From the NCBI GenBank assembly GCA_963682025.1, contig OY821519.1:159085457-159149456 (forward strand): 64,000 bases of DNA, read 5' to 3'. A program made the translations under genes and the position numbers. This document shows, piece by piece, positions 1-10,463 of the stretch. The notes under the pieces were generated by a model. The model made no database searches, was not told the origin of the DNA, and saw only the letters and a list, made by a program, of their open reading frames with translations. This DNA comes from Cordilura impudica. Lineage: Eukaryota; Arthropoda; Insecta; Diptera; Scathophagidae. The stretch's first letter is position 1. Each line of letters opens with the position of its first letter.

Positions 1-930
1 ATATATTCTTTTTTTTTTTGTATTGTATATTATTTTTTTTTATTATTATTACTATTTCATTTAATTATTTTTTTCTTTAAATAAATTAATACATAAAAAT
101 TTGTTTTTTAAATTATTGGTGAACTTTTACTCCCTTTATTTACTGCCTTTATATTAACTGGTAGTGTCTGCTTGTCGACAAAATTTTGGATCGATTTTTA
201 GCCCCTTTCCCGTGAGCCAATCGATCTGAAATTTTGCATGCAGGCTCGTGGCAATGACAGAAATGATCTAACAAATTTTTTTAGTGATGCCAAAACAATG
301 GAAACTTTTAAAATTTTCTACCAGAGTTCACAAAAAAATGTACAAAGGGTTTGTTTTTATTATATTATTACCACAACGACCACAAAAACAACAAGTCCAG
401 CTATGACAACAATGCAACATTTAGAATAACAACAGGAACAATATGGAAACATCATGTTTTTCATTTTTTTTTTTAATTTTTCATAGATTTACCTGGACCT
501 GTTCCACCGATTTTAATGATTTTTGAAGTAGAAATCTTTCCATGAATTTGGTGAATCATTCTCACTAAAAATGATCACTGTAGCTGCACTATTGAGGGCG
601 TGATCGTGACAAGAACAACATAGAAAATTATTTTTTTTTTCAAGACTTTTTTAGTTCTTCATTCAAATCTCGGGCCCTAATCGACCGATTTGGACGATTT
701 TAAATAGCAAACTTCTCATGATGTTAGTGAATCATTTTTATGTCAACGAGTACCCTAGCTGCCGGATTGATGCCGTCATCGTGATTTCCACAGACGGACA
801 GACGGACATCGCTATATCAACTCCGGTTGTTATAAGGATCACAAATATATAAATTTTATGGGGTCCAAAATTTTTTTTCTAATTATTACAAACGGAATGA
901 CAAACTGGAGTGGAGGGTATAACAACTCTA
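1..930. repeat. Dispersed fly repeat, copy A1 (truncated by window start)
   Basis: Nearly identical to 5626-6591. Both copies run from a T-rich stretch through a Sal I-like gtcgaca block, a short tandem 'cagacgga' block and an end reading ggagtggagggtata. A1 lacks about 20 bp near its right end (after 'caaac') and has fewer cagacgga units. The tandem cagacgga block followed by 'catcgctatatcaactc' is a hallmark of dispersed non-autonomous repeats in fly genomes; the class (Helitron-like or other) is not certain. A 63-codon frame at 238-429 is identical in both copies, but I see no domain in it and do not call it a gene. Confidence 0.75.
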
Positions 931-2040
931 CAACAGCAACAATGACAGTCATATGTTTTTCAAATAGGAAAAAACTGTTTATGTGTTAGTTTCGGTCATT
1001 CCCCAGAAATATTATTTCTCCAATGTTGGAGAAAAGTTAAGTTCTTAAATTGATGTCAAATGTAATTCTCAACTTGGGTTGAACAATTTTTCTCCTTGTT
1101 TGCTTTCAACTTGACATCAAGTTGAGACTTAACATTTTTTCCAATCTTTGAGAAACATTTTTACTCTCAATTGGATATCCAACACTTTTCTCCACTTGAG
1201 ACCAAACATTTTTTCAACTTGAATACGATTTGTGTTAAGTCTGAGATATTATTTAAATATGTCATAAATAATAAATTAAATTAAAAAATGCCAAAAAAGT
1301 ACAAATAAATCATTGATATATTTTTAATTATTTCTGCTTTTTGTCGAATTTTTCAAAAAATGTACAACTAATTAATTCATTTATTTTTAATTCTAGATTT
1401 TAAAAAATGTACATAATATGTACATTTAATGTTAAATATGTACATAGTAATGTTAAATATATAATGAAATTAAATTGAAACATTAAAAAAAGTACATTGT
1501 TTTCATTTCTAAAATTAGTATAATATTTTTTAATATGGCAATTCCGTACCTTCCATTTGATACCGATTGGAAATATTTCTTTGCTATCAAGTTGAGAATC
1601 ACAAATTTCTCAATTTGATAACTATGAAAATCGCCATATAAAAATGTGCCTTTTAAGTTGAGAAGACTATATTCGAACTATTGAGGGCATTTGAGAATTA
1701 ACGCTGGAGATTTGAGAAATGTATTTGATCTCAAATGCACCTCAAGTTGATAGCAAACAAAAATGTTTATTGGGACATTTATTGTAGGGTCGTTTGCACA
1801 CACACAAAAAATAGAAAATAAATTGTCAATAAGCAAAGCAAGTGGCTTCGAAATTCGATGATGCCAGTTAATAATTTTTTGTTCACGCGGAATTTATAAT
1901 TGGAGGAATTTTTTTCTCGAGAAATGTATTTTCCGTGAGAAAGAAATTCCTTGAGAATATTCATAATTGGGATGAATAACTTTTAATTGGAACTTTTTAG
2001 TCAGAATAAATCATAATTCTAGTTAGATATTGGTTAATAT
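931..2040. other. AT-rich spacer with repeated 'ctcaacttga'-type words
   Basis: No gene seen. Positions 1010-1250 and 1550-1780 are dense in short words such as ttctcaa, ttgagaa, caagttgag and gatatca in both orientations. The outer limits, tccccagaaatatta near 995 and aatgtttattggga near 1775, are roughly inverted, so a decayed foldback element is possible but weak. The 61-codon minus-strand frame at 1779-1964 shows no recognisable features. Confidence 0.35.
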
Positions 2041-2315
2041 TTAATTAGAAAAAATATTGTGGTGGCATCTACGCAATTATTGAGGCAGTCACGGAAAAAT
2101 TAAATGCAAGTCTGTTTTTTTTTAATATAACAAAAATGGATTTTCCCTTTAACAAAATATGGCAGAATTCTTTATAAATGAAATGCAAAATGGAAAATCA
2201 ATTTTGTGCTAATTCTTAACAAAATTAATAATATATATATATGTATTATTATATTTATTAATATTTGTAATTTTATTTGACATAATTTCACACACAGTTT
2301 TACAGATCAACTGTT
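2041..2315. repeat. 275-bp tandem repeat, unit 1
   Basis: Begins ttaattagaaaaaatattg and ends at tcaactgt. The same sequence starts again at 2316 with only a few substitutions (acgcaatt against acacaatt; an atatatat length change). Function unknown. Confidence 0.85.
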
Positions 2316-2515
2316 TTAATTAGAAAAAATATTGTGGTGGCATCTACACAATTATTGAGGCAGTCACGGAAAAATTAAATGCAAGTCTGTTTTTTTTAAT
2401 ATAACAAAAATGGATTTTCCCTTTAACAAAATATGGCAGAATTCTTTATAAATGAAATGCAAAATGGAAAATCAATTTTGTGCTAATTCTTAACAAAATT
2501 AATAAAATATATATA

Positions 2516-4161
2516 CACATGTGGACAGAAAAATAGGTGTGAACTTTTTTATTTGAAGTAGAGTATGGTTTTTATATTTTTTGTTATTTTTTTTCATTTT
2601 TCAGATTAATTTATAAAGTACATATATTTCATGTATTTAAAAATTAGTTTAGAGTTAAGATAGCACTAAAAAAAAACTTAAAATAACGTAAATTGAAGAA
2701 AGTCGCCCATTTGTATGTGGACAGTAAAATAGGTGTATATGAAAAAACTTAAAAATAACATAACAATTTATACATGAAAGTTACTGTTTTGAATAAACAT
2801 CAAACCAGGCAGTTAATATCCCGTATATCCACCATTATTTTTAAGGACAGCTTCAATCCTCTTAGGCATGGATGAAATTAACTTACGACAAGTTTCTACC
2901 GGGATGTTATACCATGCTTTTTGAATATTTTCCCATAATTGTTTTTTATTACTACAGGGAAGCTTAGAAAGCTGTCGCTTAAGTTCACCCCAAAGGTTCT
3001 CAATGGGATTGAGGTCGGGGGACTGACTTGGCCACTCAACAACGTTCAAGTTATGTTCCCGAAACCATTCACTCACTAACTTTGATGAGTGTTTCGGATC
3101 ATTATCCTGTTGAAATCTCCATACTAGTGGCATATTTTCCTCTGCATATGGTAGCATAACTGTCTCCAACAAATCCCTGTACACAAATCTATCCATAACG
3201 TTTTCAATAAGATGTATCGGACCGACTCCCTCCCAAGAAAAACAGCCCCATACCATGACGTTTCCTCCCCCATGTTTCACAGTCTTTTTGGTAAATCTGA
3301 TATGAAATTCTTTCCCTTTTGGACGACGAACATTTCTTTCTGCATCATTACCAAACAAATTGACTTTAGTTTCGTCGGTCCAAAGGATATTTCGCCACTT
3401 TTTTTCACCTTCTGGTCCGCACCATGTTTTATGAGCCAAACCAAAGTTTAACCTCTTCTTCAAATTAGCTTGTCTGAGTAAAGGAACTTTCCGAGCTATT
3501 CTACCTGGTAGTTTTGCAGCCACCAATCTTCGTCGGACCGTTCGGGATGATACAACATTTCCAATTTCCTTAGAAATTGCTTTAGAGCTCTTGTAAGGAT
3601 CTCGTTTAGCTAAAGTTACTATTCGATTATCCGTAACTGGAGAGGTTTTTTAATTGCGCCGCGTCTCTCAATATTTTTTTTTTGTTTTAAGGCATTTGTT
3701 ATGAAGTTTTCAGACCGTCCTAACGATTTGGCAATAGATTTGTAGGTTTTTCCTTCCTTTCGAAGCTGCTGAACTAGTCGTCTTTCTTCTTCGCTGCAAT
3801 GATGTCCACGACCCATCTAACATTGTTATAAATTAAATTTAAATTTACATTTATTCCCCATTAAGTTGATTTCACCTAAATACTTACTTTTGTTTATAAA
3901 ATATCACAAAAAACTTGAGGTTTCACAACTTTAATCAAAGCGCACCTATTTCACTGTCCATGTCAGAAAGCAACTCAATCCAAAAAAATTCTTTGCATTT
4001 ATTACTACAAGCGTTTTCATAAGTGTGATTCCCCATTTTCATTTTTAAACAGTGATGCCAAATTAAAAAATTATTAATATTCTTTCTGGGAGTTATATTT
4101 TACAATTTCTGTTAAATTTAAAAAAAAAAAAAACTTACACCTATTTTACTGTCCACATGTG
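2516..4161 (-). mobile_element. Tc1-family DNA transposon, complete ends, TA target duplication
   Basis: The ends are inverted: CACATGTGGACAG at 2516 and CTGTCCACATGTG ending at 4161, flanked by TA (2514-2515, 4162-4163). The element is 1646 bp, a normal Tc1 size. Each end carries a second, inner copy of the terminal motif (2714-2740; 3940-3964), so the termini are ~222-225 bp inverted repeats with paired direct repeats (IR/DR), as known in Tc1-like elements with two transposase sites per end. It encodes one minus-strand transposase, broken by a frameshift. Confidence 0.93.
2813..3816 (-). pseudogene. Tc1-like DD34E transposase, one frameshift
   Basis: Cut-and-paste transposase of the Tc1 family, expected to bind the element ends and insert at TA. 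The start at 3816 (MGRGHHCSEE) opens a paired-like helix-turn-helix region; the first frame stops at 3619. The second half, ending at 2813, holds the catalytic domain: D in WTDETK, D in QQDNDPKH, and E in SPDLNPIENLW, 35 residues after the second D (34 between), i.e. DD34E. The region between the two frames is still open in the second frame and includes a second helix-turn-helix (KSSKAISKEIG). The frame switch lies at or near the T6 run 3646-3651, so a single-base indel explains the break. Total length would be near 335 residues, normal for the family. No intron is needed. Confidence 0.92.
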
Positions 4162-4240
4162 TATATGTATTATTATATTTATTAATATTTGTAATTTTAT
4201 TTGACACAATTTCACACACAGTTTTACAGATCAACTGTTT

Positions 4241-5625
4241 TCAACTGATTTAGAAGTTTTCTGTTTTTGAAACAGTAGTGCCAATTTGTAACATTTTGTG
4301 ATGTAATGAAAATCGCAGAATAATAAGTTAATACACAATAAAAAATATTAAATTTTTAAGTTTTATATACATATTGCAATAAAAAAAACTTTGGTAAATT
4401 TACATTGAAGATGGTCAGAAATGAATGAGAAAAATATATAGACATTTTAGAAAAGCACATTTAATGTTAAACTTTATGCACAAAATATATGGGTTTTTGT
4501 TGTTTCGAATTTAACTGTGGCTCTAAGTGAAAAGTTTTAGACCGATCGTATATTACATCTTGAGGATCCTCACCTAATATTTTCAAATATTTTAAATTCT
4601 TTTTAACTCATTTAACCTCATTACGAAAATAGTAAAACAGTAAATATGGAAAATCCACGCACCTCAAAAAATTGTTTTCTATGAAATAAATTAAAGACAT
4701 TTCATATTATACAATTTTCTTTCAAAAATGTATCAATTATTGCAAATTTGAAATTTGACATATAGTATTTGTACATATATTTGTATAGATTTCGCAGTAT
4801 GAAAAGAACTATTATTTCTTTATTTAGAATATATGTAAGTATTGCTCGCAAAAAAATGCAACATCATGAATGAAACACATAGACGACTGCTGGCAGCAGC
4901 ATTTGTAGTCGTATAGTCAGCTACTTGATTTTTCTGAATACGACAGCAACATATAATACAAATGCATTTTTATTTAAATATACAATTACTTTTACTTATT
5001 TAAAATGCATTAGTACAACGTAAAAAAAAATAAATTAGTTTAACGCCTTTTGATTATTAATGGAATTATAGCCTTTCATTTTGCGATTTTTTTTTTAAAC
5101 AAAATAAAATATTTCATAGCACTAACTTCTTTTACATATTTTGTTATATTGTCAACACTATTTTTGTTTTGTAGCCAACAAAACACACTTGCAGTTTTTT
5201 TTTTATTTGAAGAACATATGACTGCCATTGTTGATGTTGTAGAGTTGTTTTTTTTTTTTGATTTTGTTTCGTTAACTCTTTTGTATTAAAGCACCTCCAA
5301 TATATGTATCCATTTTAGTTTGCAAATTCAGTATATTTATAATTTATTACTTACAGCAAAAAATAATAGAAACAATTTTATCAGTTATGCTTACGAAACT
5401 ATATAAATAGACTTGAAGTTGGCTCCAAAAGCAGTAGCCTGTGTAAAGAACAAGTTAGCGACATGTAACTGTTACGTAACGTGTCAGCCTTTTTTTCACA
5501 TGAACTGTTTTAAATGATTTTCATGTAAAAAAAAACAACTGACTCGTTACGGTTACGGTTAGAAAACATTGACCTTTTATATGTATTATAATGCTATGAA
5601 TGCATTTATTTTTATTTTATTTTAT
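4241..5625. other. AT-rich spacer, no gene seen
   Basis: No coding region recognised. Part of 5440-5575 (atgtaactgttacgtaac, ttttcatgtaaaaaa, gttacggttacggttag) resembles the interior of the inverted-repeat element at 53028-53320, so a decayed relative may sit here. A long T-rich frame at 5050-5289 is low-complexity only. Confidence 0.4.
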
Positions 5626-6591
5626 TTATATATTCTTTTTTTTTTTGTATTGTATATTATTTTTTTTTATTATTATTACTATTTCATTTAATTATTTTTT
5701 TCTTTAAATAAATTAATACATAAAAATTTGTTTTTTAAATTATTGGTGAACTTTTACTCCCTTTATTTACTGCCTTTATATTAACTGGTAGTGTCTGCTT
5801 GTCGACAAAATTTTGGATCGATTTTTAGCCCCTTTCCCGTGAGCCAATCGATCTGAAATTTTGCATGCAGGCTCGTGGCAATGACAGAAATGATCTAACA
5901 AATTTTTTTAGTGATGCCAAAACAATGGAAACTTTTAAAATTTTCTACCAGAGTTCACAAAAAAATGTACAAAGGGTTTGTTTTTATTATATTATTACCA
6001 CAACGACCACAAAAACAACAAGTCCAGCTATGACAACAATGCAACATTTAGAATAACAACAGGAACAATATGGAAACATCATGTTTTTCATTTTTTTTTT
6101 AATTTTTCATAGATTTACCTGGACCTGTTCCACCGATTTTAATGATTTTTGAAGTAGAAATCTTCCCATGAATTTGGTGAATCATTCTCACTAAAAATTA
6201 TCACCCTAGCTATCCTATTGAGGGCGTGATCGTGACAAGAACAACATAGAAAATTATATTTTTTCAAGACTTTTTTTAGTTCTTCATTCAAATCTCGGGC
6301 CCTAACCGACCGATTTGGACGATTTTAAATAGCAAACTTTTCAGGATGTTAATGAATCATTTTTTATGCCAACGAGCATCCTAGCTGCCCGATTGATGCC
6401 GTCATCGTGATTTCCACAGACGGACAGACGGACAGACGGACAGACGGACAGACGGACATCGCTATATCAACTCCGGTTGTTATAACGATCACAAATATAT
6501 ATATTTTATGGGGTCCAAATTTTTTTTTCTAATTATTACAAACGGAATGACAAACTTATATATACCCTCTGCACACTGGAGTGGAGGGTAT
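5626..6591. repeat. Dispersed fly repeat, copy A2
   Basis: Second copy of the 1-930 repeat, about 97% identical by eye. It has five tandem cagacgga units (6418-6456) against two in A1 and a complete right end (tatataccctctgcacac...ggagggtata). Its right edge abuts the gypsy LTR directly at 6592. Confidence 0.8.
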
Positions 6592-7595
6592 AAAAATCAA
6601 AATTTTATACTTACTTGAACACCAGAAGTTAGGGTTCACATCAACTCGGTTGGTTGTAAAATAAATATCTGGGTAGTGCCAGAAGTAATTCATCATCTTA
6701 GGGAGCTCCTTCAGATAGATATTTAGGTAGTTTGTGCGTTCCATATTTGGCAGTTATAGGAGATTTGAGCCCTAGGGAGTGAAGAGTGTTGAAAAATTTT
6801 AAAGTTAAAAGTAAAAGTGAAGTAAAAAAGAGATATTAATGATCATGTATTAATGATCAGATTTTTGCTAGTCGATAGGAAACTAGGGTAAATATAAGAA
6901 AAAAAAAAAAAAGGAAAGATTAAATAAGTTTTGTATGGTAATATATATAAATATGAAATTGTATTAATAACTATTTATGTATGAAAGTTTCATGAACATT
7001 TCTATATCGAAGAGAGAGTGTATTTAAAGGAAGCGTAAGTTAAGAGTGTATTATATTTAATAAAAATTTGTTCTGCAATTTTTTTTAGGATTATGTAAGT
7101 GAATAGAGGTTAAGAAATAATATTGTTAGGTTTAAGTTTATATTGGGAAAAAAAAAAATATAATAATGTTAATTAAATGAAAGTTGAATATTAAATAATG
7201 TTGGCTTAATTGTTCAAAGGGTTAAAGGTAATAATGGTAAGTTAAAGGAGGGAAGGTCAAGTGGTGTCACGGGTCGAAAATGAACATGTTTGTGGAGTTA
7301 TTTCGATCAAGGTTGGGTGGGCAAATCGAGGAGCATAACATCTGTCTCCGTATTGTCTTGTGGTATGGTGTGGTTTGTTGTTAATGAGTATTTAGGTTGG
7401 TTTCAGTTTAATATTGTCTTTTTTTTTAATTTTGTGTACGTTCACGCGCCTGGTGAGAGGGTTGGGACCTTCCTGAGAATATATACGAGCTAGTCGGAAT
7501 CCTCATCAGTGCGAACGGTTTGTAACAAGGTGACACCCGGTGGTATGTGTAATCTCAACATAAGTGGTGTCCAACCGTACTAGTGCTTCGTAACA
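6592..7595 (+). repeat. 5' LTR of the gypsy element
   Basis: Matches 17147-18134 almost base for base. Differences are few: a ~12-bp length difference near 6825 and scattered substitutions (agagtg/agggtg at ~7045, gtcacg/gtcagg at ~7267). It ends cttcgtaaca. The shared 67-codon frame at 7290-7493 is part of the LTR and is not called as a gene. Confidence 0.9.
7480..7510 (+). promoter_or_regulatory. LTR promoter: TATA box plus TCAGT initiator
   Basis: TATATAC at 7480-7486 is followed by ATCAGT at 7505-7510. The initiator A lies 28 bases after the first T of the TATA box, which is canonical spacing for an arthropod core promoter. The same pair is at 18019-18025 and 18044-18049 in the 3' LTR. 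The predicted start near 7508 would leave ~88 bp of R-U5 before the LTR end. Confidence 0.7.
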
Positions 7596-7599
7596 TAAA

Positions 7600-7609
7600 T
7601 GGCGCCCAA
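7600..7609 (+). other. Primer-binding site, probably tRNA-Lys type
   Basis: TGGCGCCCAA begins 5 bases after the LTR end. TGGCGCCC is complementary to the 3' end of lysine tRNAs, used by gypsy and many retroviruses. The match stops after about 10 bases, so the tRNA assignment is an inference. Confidence 0.65.
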
Positions 7610-8221
7610 ATTTTTAAATGTAGTAAATTAGTTTTTTATAGAAAAGTTTCTAATTTATGAAGGAGAGGTCATGTAAATTAACTACACATGAAGAAATAGC
7701 CGAATAGCTTATAAAGAAATAGCCCAACGAATAATCGCGTTTTTTTCTAAAAAGAGAGATTTTGATGTTTATAGCCACTGTTAATTAATTTTCAAGTAGA
7801 TGTATAAATCTCAAGATTTTGAAGATTAGAGGAAACGAGAAGTTCGAACAGCACTAAAAAAGAATTGAAGCACTATAGCTCAGATCATAATGGAAAATAT
7901 CTGATTGTATGGTGATTTTGTTCTTTTTGTTTGTATGTTTTTATAGTAGATTCAGTTTATATGTAGTATTAAACGTTAAGTATATGTTCAACAGCCTCTC
8001 GTGAGTGTGTTATTCTCGAGGTTAGTAGTGTCGAACATTACTCAAAACTTATCGTAATCTCACTTTAGGCGAGGGCAAAAGTTGAAGTACGATAGGTAAT
8101 ACTGTGAAGTTTCAAATGTAAAAAAAAATAAAAAAATGTAGAGTAAAAGAAATAAATGATTAAGCACTATACCACACGACATTTTTCTGTGAAGAAAGAT
8201 ATGAAAATTGATCCGCTTTGA

Positions 8222-8605
8222 CCTCCTTTAACCCCATTATTACCGAACCCAAAAATATTAAAAAGTTTACCGGCAAAACAAAGGTTAAAAATTAAAATAA
8301 ATAAGCTATATAATAATACAGTTTTATTTATACGATTTAATCAATTAAAATCCGGGTTAAGTATTTTAATATTGCGAAGGAGGCGTAAAACAAAAATAGA
8401 AATTAAGAAAATTTTTTTTTGCGATTCAAGAAAGAAAATAGCTATATTGCGACATTTTTATTTTGTAGAAGGTGCTAAACATTTTCTTGAAATTCCAAAT
8501 TATTATAGAATTTTAAATTTTGTAGAGTCGTGTTCGTCATTATTAGGGTTAGGTTATAAAGTGATTGTCGAATCATTTAATACAAAAATCTATTATATTA
8601 TTTAG
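8222..8605 (+). CDS. Unidentified basic leader ORF between PBS and gag
   Basis: A 127-codon open frame follows the primer-binding region and ends 313 bp before gag. An ATG at 8201 is in frame, but codon 7 is TGA (8219-8221), so either the product starts downstream at a non-ATG codon or the gene is interrupted. The translation is very basic (LRRRRKTKIEIKK near the middle) with a hydrophobic C-terminal half (YRILNFVESC, GLGYKVIVESF). I do not recognise a family. An open frame this long is unexpected in such AT-rich DNA, and position upstream of gag suggests an accessory protein. It could also be a chance frame. Confidence 0.3.
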   Translation, partial: PPLTPLLPNPKILKSLPAKQRLKIKINKLYNNTVLFIRFNQLKSGLSILILRRRRKTKIEIKKIFFCDSRKKIAILRHFYFVEGAKHFLEIPNYYRILNFVESCSSLLGLGYKVIVESFNTKIYYII

Positions 8606-8917
8606 TTTCCTTTGTATACTTTTTTTTTTGGAATTAGTCGTTAGAAAATAGTAATAGGATCGTTGATCTTTTTTTTTTGTGTTAGTTATAAAATCTAAGG
8701 TAGTAAATCTTAAGTGATTATAATTAGCTTTTAGTGCATCTAGGGTGTAAGGATTAGTGAATTATTATATATTCTAATACTGAGAGTGAAAAAGTTTAGG
8801 AAATAATTGTAGAGTTTTGTTTTTTTTTAATCTATAAGTAATTTTTTTTTGATTTATAGTGAACTGCGTGGTTTGGGTAGGTTATAGAGGTCGATAACCT
8901 TTTTTTTTTATAGTGGG

Positions 8918-10396
8918 ATGAATGATAATCCTCACGAGACTAGATCGAGGAAACGAAGCCGTCAGGTAAAATTTGATTTGAACCGATCAACACCCCAAGT
9001 AGCTGAAAAGGTTCAGAAACCAAATACGCCAAAACTCCCATTACCAAAGGCACATAGACATATCGAAATGTCCCGTGAAGAGAACATAGAACCCCAAATA
9101 GAAGATAGGTCGGCGACGATAATGAGTGGTAACCACCATAATCCGCAGGGAACGTTGCCAAGTGATAGGTCAGCTCAGAGTAGCTCGCATAGTGGACAAC
9201 AGAGAGTAGTCACCGACGATATAGGTACAAGGCAGATTGAGGTCATGAGGATGATAGAGCAGGGAGTAGGTCCTCAATTGTCGGATATAAGGAGGGCAAT
9301 GGCTGAAATAACCGAGACGGTTAGCCGCCTAAGTTTGGTAGTACAGCACACCCAACAAGAGAATATAAGATTAGCAAATAGTGACTTACCGAGCGGTTCA
9401 AGACCATCGTGCCAAAGAACAGCACCCATGGATATATCCGGGGTAAGCCTGCCATCCGATCAGTCATCCAGAAGTTCATCAGCTTGCGGGGATATCGCTG
9501 TAAATTCAGAACAAATAAAAATTCGTGTCGACAAATGGGGGTTGCAATTCAATGGGAATACCAGTCATCTTGCGGTCGAAGATTTCATTTTTCGACTGGA
9601 AACGCTCCAAAGACAATATGGGATCCCATGGATTGAAGTATTGCGAGATTTTCATTTACTAGTAGTTGGGGAGGCCAAAAAATGGTACTGGCTTCTGGCC
9701 CAAGCTAATGATGTCACATCTGCGGGTAAATGGCCCACGTTAAAAATGGCGTTGATGCAGCAGTATCAATCGACAAGATCCAGTTTCGAGCTGATGAGGG
9801 ATATGGTCGAAAGGAAACAGTTGCCCGGCGAATCCATCGACGCGTTTTTCCATACCATGAATACTTTGAGATCACGACTCGGTATGCCCATGCCTGAATA
9901 CGAGATGATAAAAATGGTTAAAAGAAATTTGAGGGAGAGTATAGGGAAACTAGTTTACCCAATGTCGATTTCGTCCGTAGAGCAGCTTAGAATCGAGTGT
10001 ATTGAAGCAGAAAAAACATTTCTACGAAAGGATATCCGTCCGTTTTCGCAGATGGTGAATAGCAGGACTACTAAACAGGTGAATGAACTCGTCGAGAAAC
10101 CAGAAGAGTCACCCGAGTATACGGAAGAGAATTACGATGAATTGGCGGCGATTCGGGTCGATAATAATGAGATGCGACCGAGACGTAATCCACTGGTATG
10201 CTGGAACTGCCGACAAGAAGGTCATGGTTTCATGGAGTGTCCCGCAGACGATCGAGCTTTATTTTGCTATCGTTGTGGGAAACCAGACGTTATAGCTCCG
10301 AATTGCGCCAATTGTAAAGCTCGAAATTTTCAGAGGAGCGAGGTAGCCGCGGGGAACCATCGTGCCAATGTGAACCCGCACACAAATCACCGCTAG
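8918..10396 (+). CDS. gag: Gag polyprotein, Ty3/gypsy
   Basis: 492 residues with an intact frame from ATG 8918 to TAG. The N-terminal ~190 residues are polar and low in structure. Residues ~205-360 form the retrotransposon Gag (capsid-like) region, with WGLQFNGN, AVEDFIFRLE and GEAKKWYW, then QLPGESIDAFF. Two zinc-knuckle positions follow: residues 428-441 are a perfect CX2CX4HX4C (CWNCRQEGHGFMEC), while residues 450-463 keep the cysteines but have V in place of the histidine (CYRCGKPDVIAPNC). Gag assembles the particle and packages RNA. Pol lies in the -1 frame relative to gag after a ~65-bp gap with stops, so how Pol was expressed is unclear. Confidence 0.88.
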   Translation: MNDNPHETRSRKRSRQVKFDLNRSTPQVAEKVQKPNTPKLPLPKAHRHIEMSREENIEPQIEDRSATIMSGNHHNPQGTLPSDRSAQSSSHSGQQRVVTDDIGTRQIEVMRMIEQGVGPQLSDIRRAMAEITETVSRLSLVVQHTQQENIRLANSDLPSGSRPSCQRTAPMDISGVSLPSDQSSRSSSACGDIAVNSEQIKIRVDKWGLQFNGNTSHLAVEDFIFRLETLQRQYGIPWIEVLRDFHLLVVGEAKKWYWLLAQANDVTSAGKWPTLKMALMQQYQSTRSSFELMRDMVERKQLPGESIDAFFHTMNTLRSRLGMPMPEYEMIKMVKRNLRESIGKLVYPMSISSVEQLRIECIEAEKTFLRKDIRPFSQMVNSRTTKQVNELVEKPEESPEYTEENYDELAAIRVDNNEMRPRRNPLVCWNCRQEGHGFMECPADDRALFCYRCGKPDVIAPNCANCKARNFQRSEVAAGNHRANVNPHTNHR

Positions 10397-10463
10397 AAAA
10401 AAATGAAAATTATACCAATTTAGTAAAAATAACAAAATCATTTAATAAATTTAATCCATAATT

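Larger units (their letters stand above)
2316..4240. repeat. 275-bp tandem repeat, unit 2, split by a Tc1 element
   Basis: The unit reads from 2316 to 2515, is interrupted by the Tc1 element (2516-4161), and resumes at 4162 to about 4240 with the same tail as unit 1 (atttcacacacag...tcaactgtttt). Unit 1 therefore provides the unoccupied site for the Tc1 insertion. Confidence 0.85.

Noticed and set aside
238..429. 63-codon frame in repeat A1 (and 5865-6056 in A2)
   Set aside because: Conserved because the repeat copies are young; no start context or domain.
5050..5289. 79-codon hydrophobic plus-strand frame
   Set aside because: T-rich low-complexity DNA; the Phe/Leu content follows composition.
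7290..7493. 67-codon frame in the 5' LTR (also at 17829-18032)
   Set aside because: Identical only because the LTRs are identical; it covers promoter and U3 sequence and shows no domain.
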